A stretch of 64,000 nucleotides of DNA from Rhodococcus wratislaviensis (GTDB lineage Bacteria; Actinomycetota; Actinomycetes; Mycobacteriales; Mycobacteriaceae), in NCBI RefSeq assembly GCF_900455735.1, contig NZ_UAUI01000001.1, positions 620,001 through 684,000 of the forward strand. Direction: 5' to 3'. Numbering within the stretch: position 1 is the first letter of the stretch; the number at the start of each line of letters is the position of its first letter. Made by a program: the position numbers and the translations under genes. This document shows positions 34,100 to 43,590 of the stretch, in pieces. The notes beneath the pieces are model-generated. The model made no database searches. It saw only the letters and a list, made by a program, of their open reading frames with translations, and had not been told where the DNA came from.

Positions 34100-35563
34100 G
34101 TGAGCACAGCGGAACTGACGCAGTGGAACTCCGAGGAAGCTCTCGCGGAAGCGATGATCCCGATTATCGGCGGTCTGCACCGCAGGCATTCGGTGACGAT
34201 TCTGCTGCACAGTCGCTCGCTGGTGAACAAATCGGTCATCAAGATCCTGCGGACCCATCGCTTCGCCCGACAGATCCGTGGCGACGAGCTCTCCGTCGAG
34301 GAGACGTTCCCCTTTCTCGAGGCACTGACCGGCCTCGATCTGCGACCGTCGAAGATCGACCTCGGCCTGTTGGTGACCGCCTACCATGCCCACGGTGGCG
34401 GAGCGCCGATCCCCGAGTTCGTCGCGGAGAGCCTCGCCGACCTGGTCGGTGGTGCCCAGACGAGCCCCGCGCAGCCCCAGGATGTCGTCCTCTACGGATT
34501 CGGGCGTATCGGTCGACTCGTCGCGCGGCTGCTCATCGAGAAGGCCGGTTCGGGTAACGGCCTGAACCTGCGTGCCGTGGTCGTCCGGAAGGGCGGCAAG
34601 GACGACCTGGTCAAGCGTGCGTCACTGCTGCGCCGCGACTCCGTCCACGGTCAGTTCAACGGCACGATCAAGGTCGACGACGAGAACAACGCGCTCATCG
34701 CCAACGGCAACGTCATCAAGTTCATTCACAGCAACGATCCGACGAGTATCGATTACACCGAGTACGGCATCGACAATGCGATCCTGATCGACAACACCGG
34801 CATCTGGCGTGACCGCCACGGGCTGTCGCAGCACCTCCGCCCTGGTGTGGCGAAGGTGGTGTTGACCGCGCCCGGCAAGGGTGACGTCCCCAACATCGTG
34901 CACGGTGTCAATCACCGCGACGTCGATCCGAACGAACGCATCGTCTCGTGCGCGTCCTGCACCACGAACGCCATCGTCCCGCCGCTGAAGACCATGGACG
35001 ACGAGTTCGGCGTCGTGCGGGGCCACGTCGAGACTGTGCACTCGTTCACCAACGACCAGAACCTGCTGGACAACTACCACAAGGCCGACCGGCGTGGCCG
35101 ATCGGCGCCGTTCAACCTCGTCCTCACCGAGACGGGTGCGGCCTCCGCGATTGCGAAGGCTCTTCCCGACCTGAAGGCCAAGATCACCGGCAATTCGATC
35201 CGCGTGCCAACGCCGGACGTGTCCGTCGCGATCCTCAACCTTCAGCTCAGGCGCGAGTCCACCAAAGATGAAGTGTTGGAGCACCTTCGCCAGGAATCAC
35301 TCACCGGAGCGTTGAGCCGGAACCTCGACTACACCGCGGCAACCGACGCCGTGTCGAGCGACTTCATCGGCTCGCGTGCGGCGTGCATCGTCGACGCGAA
35401 CGCCGCGATCGTCGACGGCGACACCGCCATCCTGTTCGTCTGGTACGACAACGAGTTCGGCTACTCCTGCCAGGTGGTTCGCACCGTCCAGTACCTCTCG
35501 GGCGTGGAGTACCCCATCTACCCGGCGGTCGACGCGGCCGCGGCCGCTGAAGCGATCGTCTAG
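34100..35563 (+). CDS. gapB: Glyceraldehyde-3-phosphate dehydrogenase, GapB type with N-terminal extension
   Basis: The protein has 487 residues, about 150 more than classical GAPDH. Residues 1-130 are a helical extension (SVTILLHSRSLVNKSVIKIL) as in corynebacterial GapB. The NAD(P) turn is VVLYGFGRIGRLVARLL (about 130), the catalytic Cys is in VSCASCTTNAIVPP (about 287), then VHSFTNDQNLLDN and WYDNEFGYSCQVV. It converts glyceraldehyde-3-phosphate to 1,3-bisphosphoglycerate; GapB of Corynebacterium works in the gluconeogenic direction. GTG 34100 has GAGGAA five bases upstream. It appears monocistronic. Confidence 0.9.
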   Translation: MSTAELTQWNSEEALAEAMIPIIGGLHRRHSVTILLHSRSLVNKSVIKILRTHRFARQIRGDELSVEETFPFLEALTGLDLRPSKIDLGLLVTAYHAHGGGAPIPEFVAESLADLVGGAQTSPAQPQDVVLYGFGRIGRLVARLLIEKAGSGNGLNLRAVVVRKGGKDDLVKRASLLRRDSVHGQFNGTIKVDDENNALIANGNVIKFIHSNDPTSIDYTEYGIDNAILIDNTGIWRDRHGLSQHLRPGVAKVVLTAPGKGDVPNIVHGVNHRDVDPNERIVSCASCTTNAIVPPLKTMDDEFGVVRGHVETVHSFTNDQNLLDNYHKADRRGRSAPFNLVLTETGAASAIAKALPDLKAKITGNSIRVPTPDVSVAILNLQLRRESTKDEVLEHLRQESLTGALSRNLDYTAATDAVSSDFIGSRAACIVDANAAIVDGDTAILFVWYDNEFGYSCQVVRTVQYLSGVEYPIYPAVDAAAAAEAIV

Positions 35564-35724
35564 TGGCGTGAGCGCGCTCGGCCACTCAGACGCAGAGGCG
35601 CTCGCCCAGTCGGCTGCGGTTCGGTCACTCCCGGCCTCATCCTGCCTCGTGCGGTGGTGATCAGTTGTGCTAACCGGGTGGTGTCGAGACGAGCGCCGCG
35701 GTGCTCGCGGTGACAAGTGTGGGG

Positions 35725-36192
35725 TCAGTCGGTCCCTTCGACGTACGACGCCAGGTTCGCCAGCGAGGAGGCGATCCCGGCCTCGTGTACGTCTTGGTCG
35801 ATGCCGGGTGGCACGTCGGTGGCGGTGACGGTCACCTCGGTCCCGTCACCGGCGGCAACGAGGTGCCAGGTCATCGTCATGGTGCCCGCGTACGACGGGT
35901 CGTCAGCGTCGAACACCGCCCGCTGCACCACCCGCTCCGATGGCACCAGGTCGGCGAATCCCACATCGACGACATCCGTCGCATCCGATGTCTTTCCGGG
36001 GCTGTCGACGGGGTTCAGGTAGGTCAGGACCATCCGGAACCCGCCACCAGGGCGGGGATCCCACCGCTCGACCCGCCCGCGCATGCCGTCCGGTGGTAAC
36101 CAGGCCTCGAGGGAGTCCCGGTCGAGGAGGGCGCCGTACACAGTCTCCGGTGGTGCCGCGATCACCCGGCTGGCGCGGTCAGTCCTGTCCAT
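35725..36192 (-). CDS. SRPBCC/AHSA1-type START-like protein
   Basis: The protein has 155 residues: ASRVIAAPPETVYGALLDRD, LEAWLPPDGMRGRVERWDPR, GGGFRMVLTYLN and a final helix GIASSLANLASYVEG. This is the hot-dog-like SRPBCC pocket fold of AHSA1-related proteins that bind hydrophobic ligands. Function unknown. It converges with gapB; TGGC...GCCA at 35564-35584 may form the terminator. Confidence 0.85.
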   Translation of the reverse strand: MDRTDRASRVIAAPPETVYGALLDRDSLEAWLPPDGMRGRVERWDPRPGGGFRMVLTYLNPVDSPGKTSDATDVVDVGFADLVPSERVVQRAVFDADDPSYAGTMTMTWHLVAAGDGTEVTVTATDVPPGIDQDVHEAGIASSLANLASYVEGTD

Positions 36193-36449
36193 CGCCCAAT
36201 TCTAGGGCCGAGGAAATTCCGCAGGGGACCCACAATCTCCACGATGTCACCTATCCAGGGAGCGGGTCGTGCCCCAGCCCCTCCCCGAGAGTGCTCGCCG
36301 TCCCTCGACCGGCCGCGACCGACTCTGATTGTGGCACCCCTCCCCCGGATCGGATGAATCGCCTCGGGGACGGTACACCCTGAGGTCACGTCAGGTGGGC
36401 GACCGCGTATCCGGTACAGAACTGCCGACTCACCCAGCCGATTGCGCCA

Positions 36450-37184
36450 CTACCGAGCAGAACGGCGCCCCGAGACATCCGACGAGGGGACCTGCATCCG
36501 GCGCCATATCTCAGCCGCCGCGGTCTGCACCGACAGCCGTATCCGCTGGTCCACGCCGATCTTGGCCACCGAACCGAAAACCGAGACGGCGGCGGCCTCC
36601 CCTCGGCCCATCGGCCCGATCGGCACGGCCACGCAACTGAATCCCTTCATACACTTCTCGTGCTCACATGCGACACGCAATTCACGCACCCGGCCGATCT
36701 CCGGCGAGCTGATTTGTGAGCACCCCGCACCAGCGAGCAATGCCTTGCCGATCGTTGAAGAGTCCGCGCGAAGACGGCTACCGACACGCGACCGGACACC
36801 TGGGGCGAGATCCCCGCCGATCTTCTCGAGGTAGATCACGTCCGTCCCTTCGAGGACGCCCAGGTGCACGATGCATCCGGTTGCGCGGTGCAGCCAGTGC
36901 AGACTGGGAAGCGCGGCCCGGCGAAGCGAATTCTGTTGCGCCGCCATCGACCCTAGTTCGATCATGCGCATACCCAGTTGGTAGTCCATGCGGTGACGGT
37001 GCACCCAGCGGAGGGCAACCATCTGCTCCAACGCGCGATGAACAGAGGATAGCGGCAGTCCCGTGGCGGCGACGATCTGCGACAAGTTCAGGCGTTCGAC
37101 GCCCTCGAAGGCGTCGAGGATCAGTGCCGCCCGCTGCAGAACTCCGGTCGGGCCATCGCCGGAACCGGAACTGTGCGCTCGCAT
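36450..37184 (-). CDS. IclR-family regulator
   Basis: The protein has 244 residues. The N-terminal winged helix is VLQRAALILDAFEGVERLNL, then IVAATGLPLSSVHRALEQMV; the effector domain includes HRATGCIVHLGVLEGTDVIY, SSTIGKALLAG and CMKGFSCVAVPIGP. IclR regulators sense organic acids. It is divergent from the SDR/epimerase pair at 37358-39116 and probably controls it. Confidence 0.9.
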   Translation of the reverse strand: MRAHSSGSGDGPTGVLQRAALILDAFEGVERLNLSQIVAATGLPLSSVHRALEQMVALRWVHRHRMDYQLGMRMIELGSMAAQQNSLRRAALPSLHWLHRATGCIVHLGVLEGTDVIYLEKIGGDLAPGVRSRVGSRLRADSSTIGKALLAGAGCSQISSPEIGRVRELRVACEHEKCMKGFSCVAVPIGPMGRGEAAAVSVFGSVAKIGVDQRIRLSVQTAAAEIWRRMQVPSSDVSGRRSAR

Positions 37185-37357
37185 CCGGTCTCCTTCCTCA
37201 CTCTCCGCACCCTGACGTAATTGCTTCTCCTCACGAGAGTTTCACGCGAGACCACCTCGTGCAAATGGTTGACACCAGCGCTCGCGGAGACGGAGATTCT
37301 TCCATCCACCGGGAAATCGGCTATCGGCCGGTGCATGGAATGCTCTGTAATCCGTCA

Positions 37358-38173
37358 ATGCCCAATCTCATCTCCTTCACTCCCGGTGCGATGCTGGCCG
37401 GCCGACGTGCCGTGGTCACCGGCGGTGCCGCAGGCATCGGAGCGGCGGTTGCGCGGGCCTTCGCCGCGCACGGCGCCGACGTCCTTGTCGCAGACATCGA
37501 ACCGATCGGTTCGCTCGAGTTCGACATCGCCGCAGGCGGCTCGATCACCTCGGTCGAATGGGATGTGCGCGCGACGTCGTGCCCCTCCGCACTCGTCGGG
37601 CACCGACCGGATGTGCTGGTCAACAATGTCGGCCACTATCTGCAGCCGCCGCACACGTTCGCCACCAACACGCCGTCGCTGTGGGACGAGCTGCACGAGA
37701 TCAACTTCGCTCACGTCCTGCGTCTGGCGCAGGCGTTGCTGCCGGGCATGACCGAGCGGCGTGACGGCTCGATCATCAACCTCACCACCGTCGAGGCCCA
37801 CCGAGCGATTCCCGGCCACGCCGTGTACTCCGGGTACAAGGCCGCCCTGACGCAGTTCACCCGGTCGCTGGCCATGGAGGTCGGCCCATCCGGCATCCGG
37901 GTCAACGCGATCGCTCCGGACCTCATCGAGTCCGTCCAGGTGCCCTACGCGACGCTCGTTCCCGAGGAAGACCGGGAGCTGTGGCCGACCTGGTCGCCGC
38001 TCGGCGGCCCCGGGCAGCCAGAAGACGTCGCCGGCGCCGCACTCTTTCTTGCCTCCGACCTGTCCCGCTTCGTCACCGGCGGCACCATTCACGTCGACGG
38101 CGGCACCCACGCTGCCGGTGGCTGGGTTCCCCGCCGCTCCGGTGGCTGGACCAATCGTCCCCGCAACCCCTGA
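37358..38173 (+). CDS. SDR oxidoreductase under IclR control
   Basis: The protein has 271 residues. Cofactor turn TGGAAGIGAAVARAFAAHGA; VLVADIE ends strand 2 with Asp (NAD preference); NNVG; catalytic Ser/Thr in IINLTTVEAHRAIPG; active pair YSGYKAAL; end VTGGTIHVDGGTHAAGGW. The C-terminus is extended by about 18 residues. It probably oxidises a secondary alcohol or sugar. The start is uncertain: ATG 37358, or ATG 37340 in frame. The next gene starts 28 bases later, same operon. Confidence 0.88.
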   Translation: MPNLISFTPGAMLAGRRAVVTGGAAGIGAAVARAFAAHGADVLVADIEPIGSLEFDIAAGGSITSVEWDVRATSCPSALVGHRPDVLVNNVGHYLQPPHTFATNTPSLWDELHEINFAHVLRLAQALLPGMTERRDGSIINLTTVEAHRAIPGHAVYSGYKAALTQFTRSLAMEVGPSGIRVNAIAPDLIESVQVPYATLVPEEDRELWPTWSPLGGPGQPEDVAGAALFLASDLSRFVTGGTIHVDGGTHAAGGWVPRRSGGWTNRPRNP

Positions 38174-38201
38174 GCAGCGAAACACCGAAAGGCACCTCAG
38201 T

Positions 38202-39116
38202 ATGAAGATTCTGATCATCGGCGGCACCGGCATGATCGGCGCCCACGCCGCCCTCCACCTGCGTGACCACGGCAATGACGTCACCGTAGCGGCACGAGGC
38301 CCGGTACCAGACGATTCGCCGGTCGCCGACTTTCCACGACTGGCGGGTGACTACACCATCCCCTCCTTCACCCGTGAGCAATTATCGCGGTTCGACGGCA
38401 TCGTCTTCGCCGCCGGGCAGGACGTGCGGCACAAGTCGCCCGGGGACGCCGAACAGCCTTTCTGGGAGAACACCCAGAGCGTCGGGGTACCGCGCCTGGC
38501 CAAGCGCGCCAAGCAGGCCGGTGTGGGCCACTTCGTGCAGGTAGGGAGCTATTACCACCAGCTGCGGCCAGCCCTCGCGTCCGTCAACCCCTATGTCTCG
38601 GCCCGGAAGGCGGCCGACGAAGGCGCCCGTGCGCTCGCGGACGAGTCGTTCACCGTATGCACACTCAATCCGCCGTCGATCATCGGTGCCGTGCCGGGCG
38701 CATCGGCCCGCCGCTATCGGCGGATGATCTCGTGGGCGGCCGGACACGAGCCGGCCATCCCCGACTTCGCCCCACCCGGCGGCACCAACTACATGTCCGC
38801 CGCTTCGCTGGCGCAGGCGATCTGGGGCGCTCTGCAGAACGCGGCACCCGGCACGGCGTATCTCGTCGGAGACCAGAACCTTACCTTCCGGCAGTTCTTC
38901 CAGATGGTCGTCGACGCCGCGGGCGGCAAGCGTGTCATCGCAGAACGCGACGAGGAACACCCCCTGCTACCGGACCCCGCCATCGTCCAAGGCCGCGGCA
39001 ACACCCTGGCATACGAACCGGACCCGGAGCAGGTGCTCCGTCTGGGTTACGCCCGCAACGACTGCGCTCGTGCGGTCGAAGCACTCATCGATGTGGTCGT
39101 GGCGGCCACACACTGA
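38202..39116 (+). CDS. NAD(P)-dependent epimerase/dehydratase-like protein
   Basis: The protein has 304 residues: MKILIIGGTGMIGAHAALHL (NAD turn GGTGMIG), FDGIVFAAGQDVRHK, HFVQVGSYYHQL, NPYVSARKAADEGARAL (Tyr/Lys pair in YVSARK) and TVCTLNPPSIIGAVPG. This is an extended SDR. It probably acts on the product or precursor of the upstream SDR substrate; the pathway is unknown. AAAGG precedes ATG 38202. Confidence 0.88.
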   Translation: MKILIIGGTGMIGAHAALHLRDHGNDVTVAARGPVPDDSPVADFPRLAGDYTIPSFTREQLSRFDGIVFAAGQDVRHKSPGDAEQPFWENTQSVGVPRLAKRAKQAGVGHFVQVGSYYHQLRPALASVNPYVSARKAADEGARALADESFTVCTLNPPSIIGAVPGASARRYRRMISWAAGHEPAIPDFAPPGGTNYMSAASLAQAIWGALQNAAPGTAYLVGDQNLTFRQFFQMVVDAAGGKRVIAERDEEHPLLPDPAIVQGRGNTLAYEPDPEQVLRLGYARNDCARAVEALIDVVVAATH

Positions 39117-39260
39117 CAGCATCCGACGCTCGCCAAACCCGTCCACGATCGGGGTAAGCGGTACGACGCAGCTGATCGTCGCGGGCGTTGGCGGCCAACC
39201 TCATTCGGTCCAACGAGCTGGATTTCCGCCCTCGTCGGCGTCTTCGACTCCGTAAGCCAG

Positions 39261-39281
39261 GCCCTGCACGGAATGCAGGGC
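39261..39281. terminator. Hairpin between convergent genes
   Basis: GCCCTGCA (39261-39268) pairs with TGCAGGGC (39274-39281) with a five-base loop, between the epimerase (right-going) and the LuxR regulator (left-going). It can act for both. Confidence 0.55.
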
Positions 39282-39361
39282 GTGCGGCGTCGAAGTTCGG
39301 CGACGCGGGCGGACCGATCAGCCTGGACGGAATCCTTTTTGTGATGCGTGGCGGTGTGCGA

Positions 39362-41692
39362 TCAGGACTGCCGGCCCTGTCTCTGCTCGATGATCCAGGC
39401 CGCGATCTGCGTACGGGAGGTGAATCCCAGTTTGGCGAGGATGTGCTCCACATGCCCCTGCGCGGTGCGTTGCGAAATGACGAGCCTGTCGGCGATCGCC
39501 TTGTTGGTCAAGCCCTCGGCGACAAGTTCGGCGACCTGCAACTCCCGCCGCGTCAGACTCGAAGGGTCCGATCCTGCGGAGACGCCTACCCTGTCGTTCT
39601 CATCGAGTGCGTATGCTGCCGCGTCTTCGAACCGCATGCCAACCCCGCGACGGAACTCCACCTCGAACGCGCGGTCACCGATCGCCCGGCGAGCCGTTTG
39701 CTCGACCCGTTCATGGACGGCGGTGAGATTCGGGTACATGGTGCTCGGAACCCCTACTGTCTCGGCGAGGGCCTCGGCGGCACCCATCAACGTGGCGGCA
39801 CGCCTGGGCGCTTCCTCTTCCACAGCGATCCACGAGAGGACCTCGAGGCACCCGCCGAAGCTGATGCGGTCGTCCCCAGACCGAGCGAGCTGCAGCACCT
39901 GCGCAATCAACTTTTTCGCCTGGGAGTGCTCACCGCGCTCCCAGGACGCCACCCCTAGACCCCACAACGCCCATCCCCGATAGACTGACTCCCCTCGCGA
40001 CTCCGTGAGCGCAACAACCTCCCGCCGGCACTCCTCGCTGCGCGTCCGGTTTCCGGCCGCGTCACTGGCCGTCGCGAGCCCGAGCAGCGACCAGATCAGA
40101 TACAGCAGATTCCCGTCCTGACGGAAGACCGCGATCGAGGACTCGAAGCACTCGCACGCCGTTGCGTAGTCCCCGGTGATCAGGGCGTGATGACCGGCGG
40201 CATCGTCCATCAGCGCCGCGGCGGTGCGATCACCGAGCCGCTCCGCCACGGCGCCTCCGCGTTCGGCATAGAGCGCCGAAGCCTCCGGGTCGCCATGCAG
40301 TCCGGACAGCACACTGAGCACGTACAACGCCCTGATCCGCTCCACACTGGGTGTGCCGTCCTGGACCGCGAGAAGTTGCGCAAGCCATCGCATCCCCTCA
40401 CGCAGCCGGCCCCGCACCCGCCAGTACGGGTACAACGCCGCTGCCATCCGAACTCCCGCATCCGCCTCGCTCGGCCCGATGAGACAGAACTGCAGTGCTG
40501 CAAGGATGTTGGGTTGCTCCGCGTCCAGGCGCACGATCCAGGCCACCTGCCGTGAACTGACCCAATCGGACTCCGCCCGCAGCACCACCTGTTCGTACCA
40601 GTCCCGGTGCCGCCGTAACAGCGAACCGAACTCACCGGTCTCCTGCAGCCGTTCCGTACCGTAGTCGCGCAGCGTCTCGAGCATCCGGTACCGCACCGCC
40701 CCCGTGGCATCCACGTCACGAATCAGGATCGACTTGTCGATCAGCGAGCCCACCAGATCCACAACCTGTTCTGCCGCCACGGGGTCGGTGCAGATGCCCT
40801 CGACGGCGTCGAGTTCGAAGCTGCCCGAAAATACCGCCAGCCGTCCCCACAACTCCCGCTCGGCCGGAGTGCACAACTCGTGGCTCCAGTCGATGCACCA
40901 CTGCAGAGTCTGTTGCCGTGCCGGCGCCCCTCGACTGCCCGAAGTCAGCAGCCCGAATCGGTTCGTAAGCCGCTGCAGGAGCTGCTCCACGGACATCGCC
41001 CGCAGCCGCACCGCCGCCAGTTCGATCGCCAGCGGCAGACCGTCCAGGCGACGGCAGATCGCCGCGACCACATCCTGATTGTCCTCGGTGACAGCGAAGC
41101 CCGGGACCAACGACGCCGCACGTTCGGCGAACAGGTTCACCGCCTCGTAGTGCCCGAGCCCCCCACCGGCCGTCGACCGCTGGTCCGGTTCCGGCATCGT
41201 CAACGGCGGCACCCGGAGGACGGCTTCTCCCCCGATGCCGAGAGGTTCCCGGCTGGTCGCGAGAATCCGAAGTTCCGGGCAGGCACGGAGAAGGGCGATG
41301 GCGAGGTTGGCGACCTGGTCGACGAGGTGCTCGCAGTTGTCGAGGACCAACAGCACCTTCCGTGCCGTCAGGTACTCGACGAGCAGTGCCTGGGGCGGGC
41401 CGCCCCGACCCTCGCGCACGTTCAAGGCCGAGAGCACCGCGTCGACGACCGCGTGCGGGTCGGGCAGTTCGCCCAACCCGACCAACCACACACCGTCGTC
41501 GAACACGCGAGAAGAATCGGCGGCCACCCGGAGTGCGAGCCTCGTCTTACCCACACCCCCGACTCCGGTCAACGTCACCAGCCGCGATACAGAGAGCAGT
41601 CGACGCACCTCGGCGATCTCCCGGCGACGACCGACGAAACTCGTCAACTCATAGGGAAGGTTTCCCGCGCTCGCCCTGCCACCGAGAGGCAT
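39362..41692 (-). CDS. Large LuxR-type regulator with NTPase domain
   Basis: The protein has 776 residues. Walker A TLTGVGGVGKTRLALRVA near residue 45, Walker B KVLLVLDNCEHL near 120, sensor-like RILATSREPLG, then helical repeats (tetratricopeptide-like) through 690, and a C-terminal LuxR helix-turn-helix LTRRELQVAELVAEGLTNKA plus RTAQGHVEHILAKLGFTSRT. STAND-type regulators of this kind switch by nucleotide binding and ligand-driven oligomerisation. ATG 41692 (AAGGTGG upstream) or GTG 41725. It may control itself or flanking genes; a paralogue tail lies at 3795. Confidence 0.9.
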   Translation of the reverse strand: MPLGGRASAGNLPYELTSFVGRRREIAEVRRLLSVSRLVTLTGVGGVGKTRLALRVAADSSRVFDDGVWLVGLGELPDPHAVVDAVLSALNVREGRGGPPQALLVEYLTARKVLLVLDNCEHLVDQVANLAIALLRACPELRILATSREPLGIGGEAVLRVPPLTMPEPDQRSTAGGGLGHYEAVNLFAERAASLVPGFAVTEDNQDVVAAICRRLDGLPLAIELAAVRLRAMSVEQLLQRLTNRFGLLTSGSRGAPARQQTLQWCIDWSHELCTPAERELWGRLAVFSGSFELDAVEGICTDPVAAEQVVDLVGSLIDKSILIRDVDATGAVRYRMLETLRDYGTERLQETGEFGSLLRRHRDWYEQVVLRAESDWVSSRQVAWIVRLDAEQPNILAALQFCLIGPSEADAGVRMAAALYPYWRVRGRLREGMRWLAQLLAVQDGTPSVERIRALYVLSVLSGLHGDPEASALYAERGGAVAERLGDRTAAALMDDAAGHHALITGDYATACECFESSIAVFRQDGNLLYLIWSLLGLATASDAAGNRTRSEECRREVVALTESRGESVYRGWALWGLGVASWERGEHSQAKKLIAQVLQLARSGDDRISFGGCLEVLSWIAVEEEAPRRAATLMGAAEALAETVGVPSTMYPNLTAVHERVEQTARRAIGDRAFEVEFRRGVGMRFEDAAAYALDENDRVGVSAGSDPSSLTRRELQVAELVAEGLTNKAIADRLVISQRTAQGHVEHILAKLGFTSRTQIAAWIIEQRQGRQS

Positions 41693-42258
41693 GAATCCGC
41701 CACCTTCTCCCGTACCTGCGACCACGGTACCGCCGCCGCGGCGCGCGATTGGGGGTTCGTGACCGCACGGTCCTGGCTATTCGACCACCCAACACCATCG
41801 GGCGCCCTGCCCGTCACCATCGCCCGCTCCTGCGGACATGGCGTCGCTACCTGCCCGGCGTGTCGGTGCGCCGCATCACCGACACGCCCGCACCTGGCCG
41901 CCACACCCTGCGCCGGGTCGACACTGGGGACGAGGCGCTGACGGAACTGGAGGTCATCGTCGGCGTCGATGACGGCCGCGCCGGTGAGGCCACCGCGTCA
42001 GCAATCGCATCCGCGGACTCCTGACCTCCATCCACCCTGCCCCTCGAACGGGTCCTCGAACCCCGCGTCACCCATCCGCCGTTCTCGAGATCCTCTCCAG
42101 ATGTGACGGACCCGCCGGAAAGCACCAGGCCGGGAGACGCAAGCCGCGCTGGACGCAGACGGTGCCCGGCAGCAAGGCCTCCGAGATCCTGCCGGAGCTC
42201 GCCGGCTCGCTGAAAGCGGTTTTGCTGCAACGTAAAAGCATCGGATGTGATCGTGGGG
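41693..42258. other. No supportable gene
   Basis: An open rightward frame at 41749-42024 encodes a protein with no recognisable motif and two uneven halves; I do not call it. A less GC-rich patch lies at 42215-42255. The region lies upstream of the leftward LuxR-type gene and should include its promoter. Confidence 0.35.
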
Positions 42259-42786
42259 CTAGTGGCGTCTAACCATGCCGACAACACGCGTTCCGGCGTT
42301 GAAGACGGCCTTCATCGCACGATCCGCAACAGATCCGTCAGGCGGTAGCAGCTTGATCTGACGGGCGAACTCCATTTGGTCGTAGCGCACCGTGTTGGTG
42401 ACGACCTTCCCGTCCTCGATGACGAAATGATCGAATCCCTCGAAGTCGATTCGCCGCCCGGTCGCCGCGATGCCGACGAAGGTGCCGACGTGCCGTCCGG
42501 TCAGGTGCCAGTGAACCAAGACGTCTTTGCCGGACTCGGCAATCGAGACGAGCTCGAAGGCGAAGTCGGTGACAGCGGCGAAGACCTGGTCGAAGTAGGC
42601 GGCGATCTCGGCGGCCCCGCGACAGGTCCCGGTCGGGAAGTTCACGGTGGTATCGGTGGTCCAGAAATTGCGCAGGCTGTCGACGTCCTGGGCATTGATC
42701 CGGTCGAAAGCCCACTCGACGAGTTGTGCGTTGGAGACGTCGTTCGGTGGAGCGATAGGGGTCGAGGTAGGGCTGCGATCAGGCAT
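42259..42786 (-). CDS. SnoaL-like/NTF2-like protein
   Basis: The protein has 175 residues: SNAQLVEWAFDRINAQDVDS, LRNFWTTDTTVNFPTG, EIAAYFDQVFAAVTDFAFEL, DVLVHWHLTGRHVGTFVGIA, TGRRIDFEGFDHFVIEDGKV. This is the SnoaL polyketide-cyclase-like group, often annotated as ester cyclase. The C-terminal 30 residues (VADRAMKAVFNAGTRVVG) form an extra helix. GGGAG lies six bases before ATG 42786. Substrate unknown. Confidence 0.85.
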   Translation of the reverse strand: MPDRSPTSTPIAPPNDVSNAQLVEWAFDRINAQDVDSLRNFWTTDTTVNFPTGTCRGAAEIAAYFDQVFAAVTDFAFELVSIAESGKDVLVHWHLTGRHVGTFVGIAATGRRIDFEGFDHFVIEDGKVVTNTVRYDQMEFARQIKLLPPDGSVADRAMKAVFNAGTRVVGMVRRH

Positions 42787-43590
42787 CTCTACTCCCTGCA
42801 CGTTGAAGCGCGGCACATGGACGGGCACTGCACGGGACTTCTTCCGTCAAGGCTAACGTCGCGCGTGCGAGCAGTCGACTACTCGAAAACGTTGTCGGGG
42901 ATGGTGCAGCCTCCGCCTGCGCGTCGATCTCGGACGCGCCCGACGTGAGAAATGACCCGGCAACCCGCCCCCAGGCCGCGGCCACTCCGCACTCGGACTT
43001 GCCGAACTCACCGACGGCGCCGCCGTGATGACATCCATACCGGCGGCAGTTTCGTGTCTGCGTGCAGCACTCTCACCATCGCACTACTCGCAGCGATACC
43101 TCGTTCGATCAGGCCCAGCTCAACATGTAGTGTACCCTATCTATTAGTGCACTATTAATATGCGCGCACCTAAAGCGCCAGCCGCACGGCCGGCCATCGA
43201 AACAGGTCAAACGTGCACAGACCCGGACAAGACCCCTACCACACGCGAGGACAAGGCCAATGAGACAGTCCGACAGCACCTTCTACGAGATACGGGGCGC
43301 AAGCACATTCGACACGCCTTGATGAGGAGTCGCACGAACCGCCTGGGCGTACCTGTTTCCTGAGCTCTGGACACCCCCATGACGAAGGCGATTGCCTCGA
43401 TGTCCTCGACAGTCCTCGACGCCGAACATCGTTCCGAGTTGAGCACATACTGTGGGCGCGAGGCAGATTCGATAATCAATTCACTTCTTTCGGCCGCCGG
43501 GTAGACGTGCCTACTCCAACGGAGGGCCGACACGGCCGCTCTGGGGGCGGTCGAGGAATATTCTCAGACGGTTACGGAGTTTGCACTACG
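42787..43590. other. No gene; AT-rich patch with short palindrome
   Basis: About 800 bases without a supportable gene. The stretch 43125-43165 is strikingly AT-rich for this genome and contains TAGTGCACTA (43145-43154), a perfect 10-base palindrome with AT-rich flanks. It could be a promoter/operator for a gene lost or for the AraC gene 440 bases downstream, or a segment of foreign origin. Confidence 0.4.

Noticed and set aside
41749..42024. Rightward 91-codon frame beside the LuxR regulator
   Set aside because: No ribosome site, no recognisable motif, and uneven composition.
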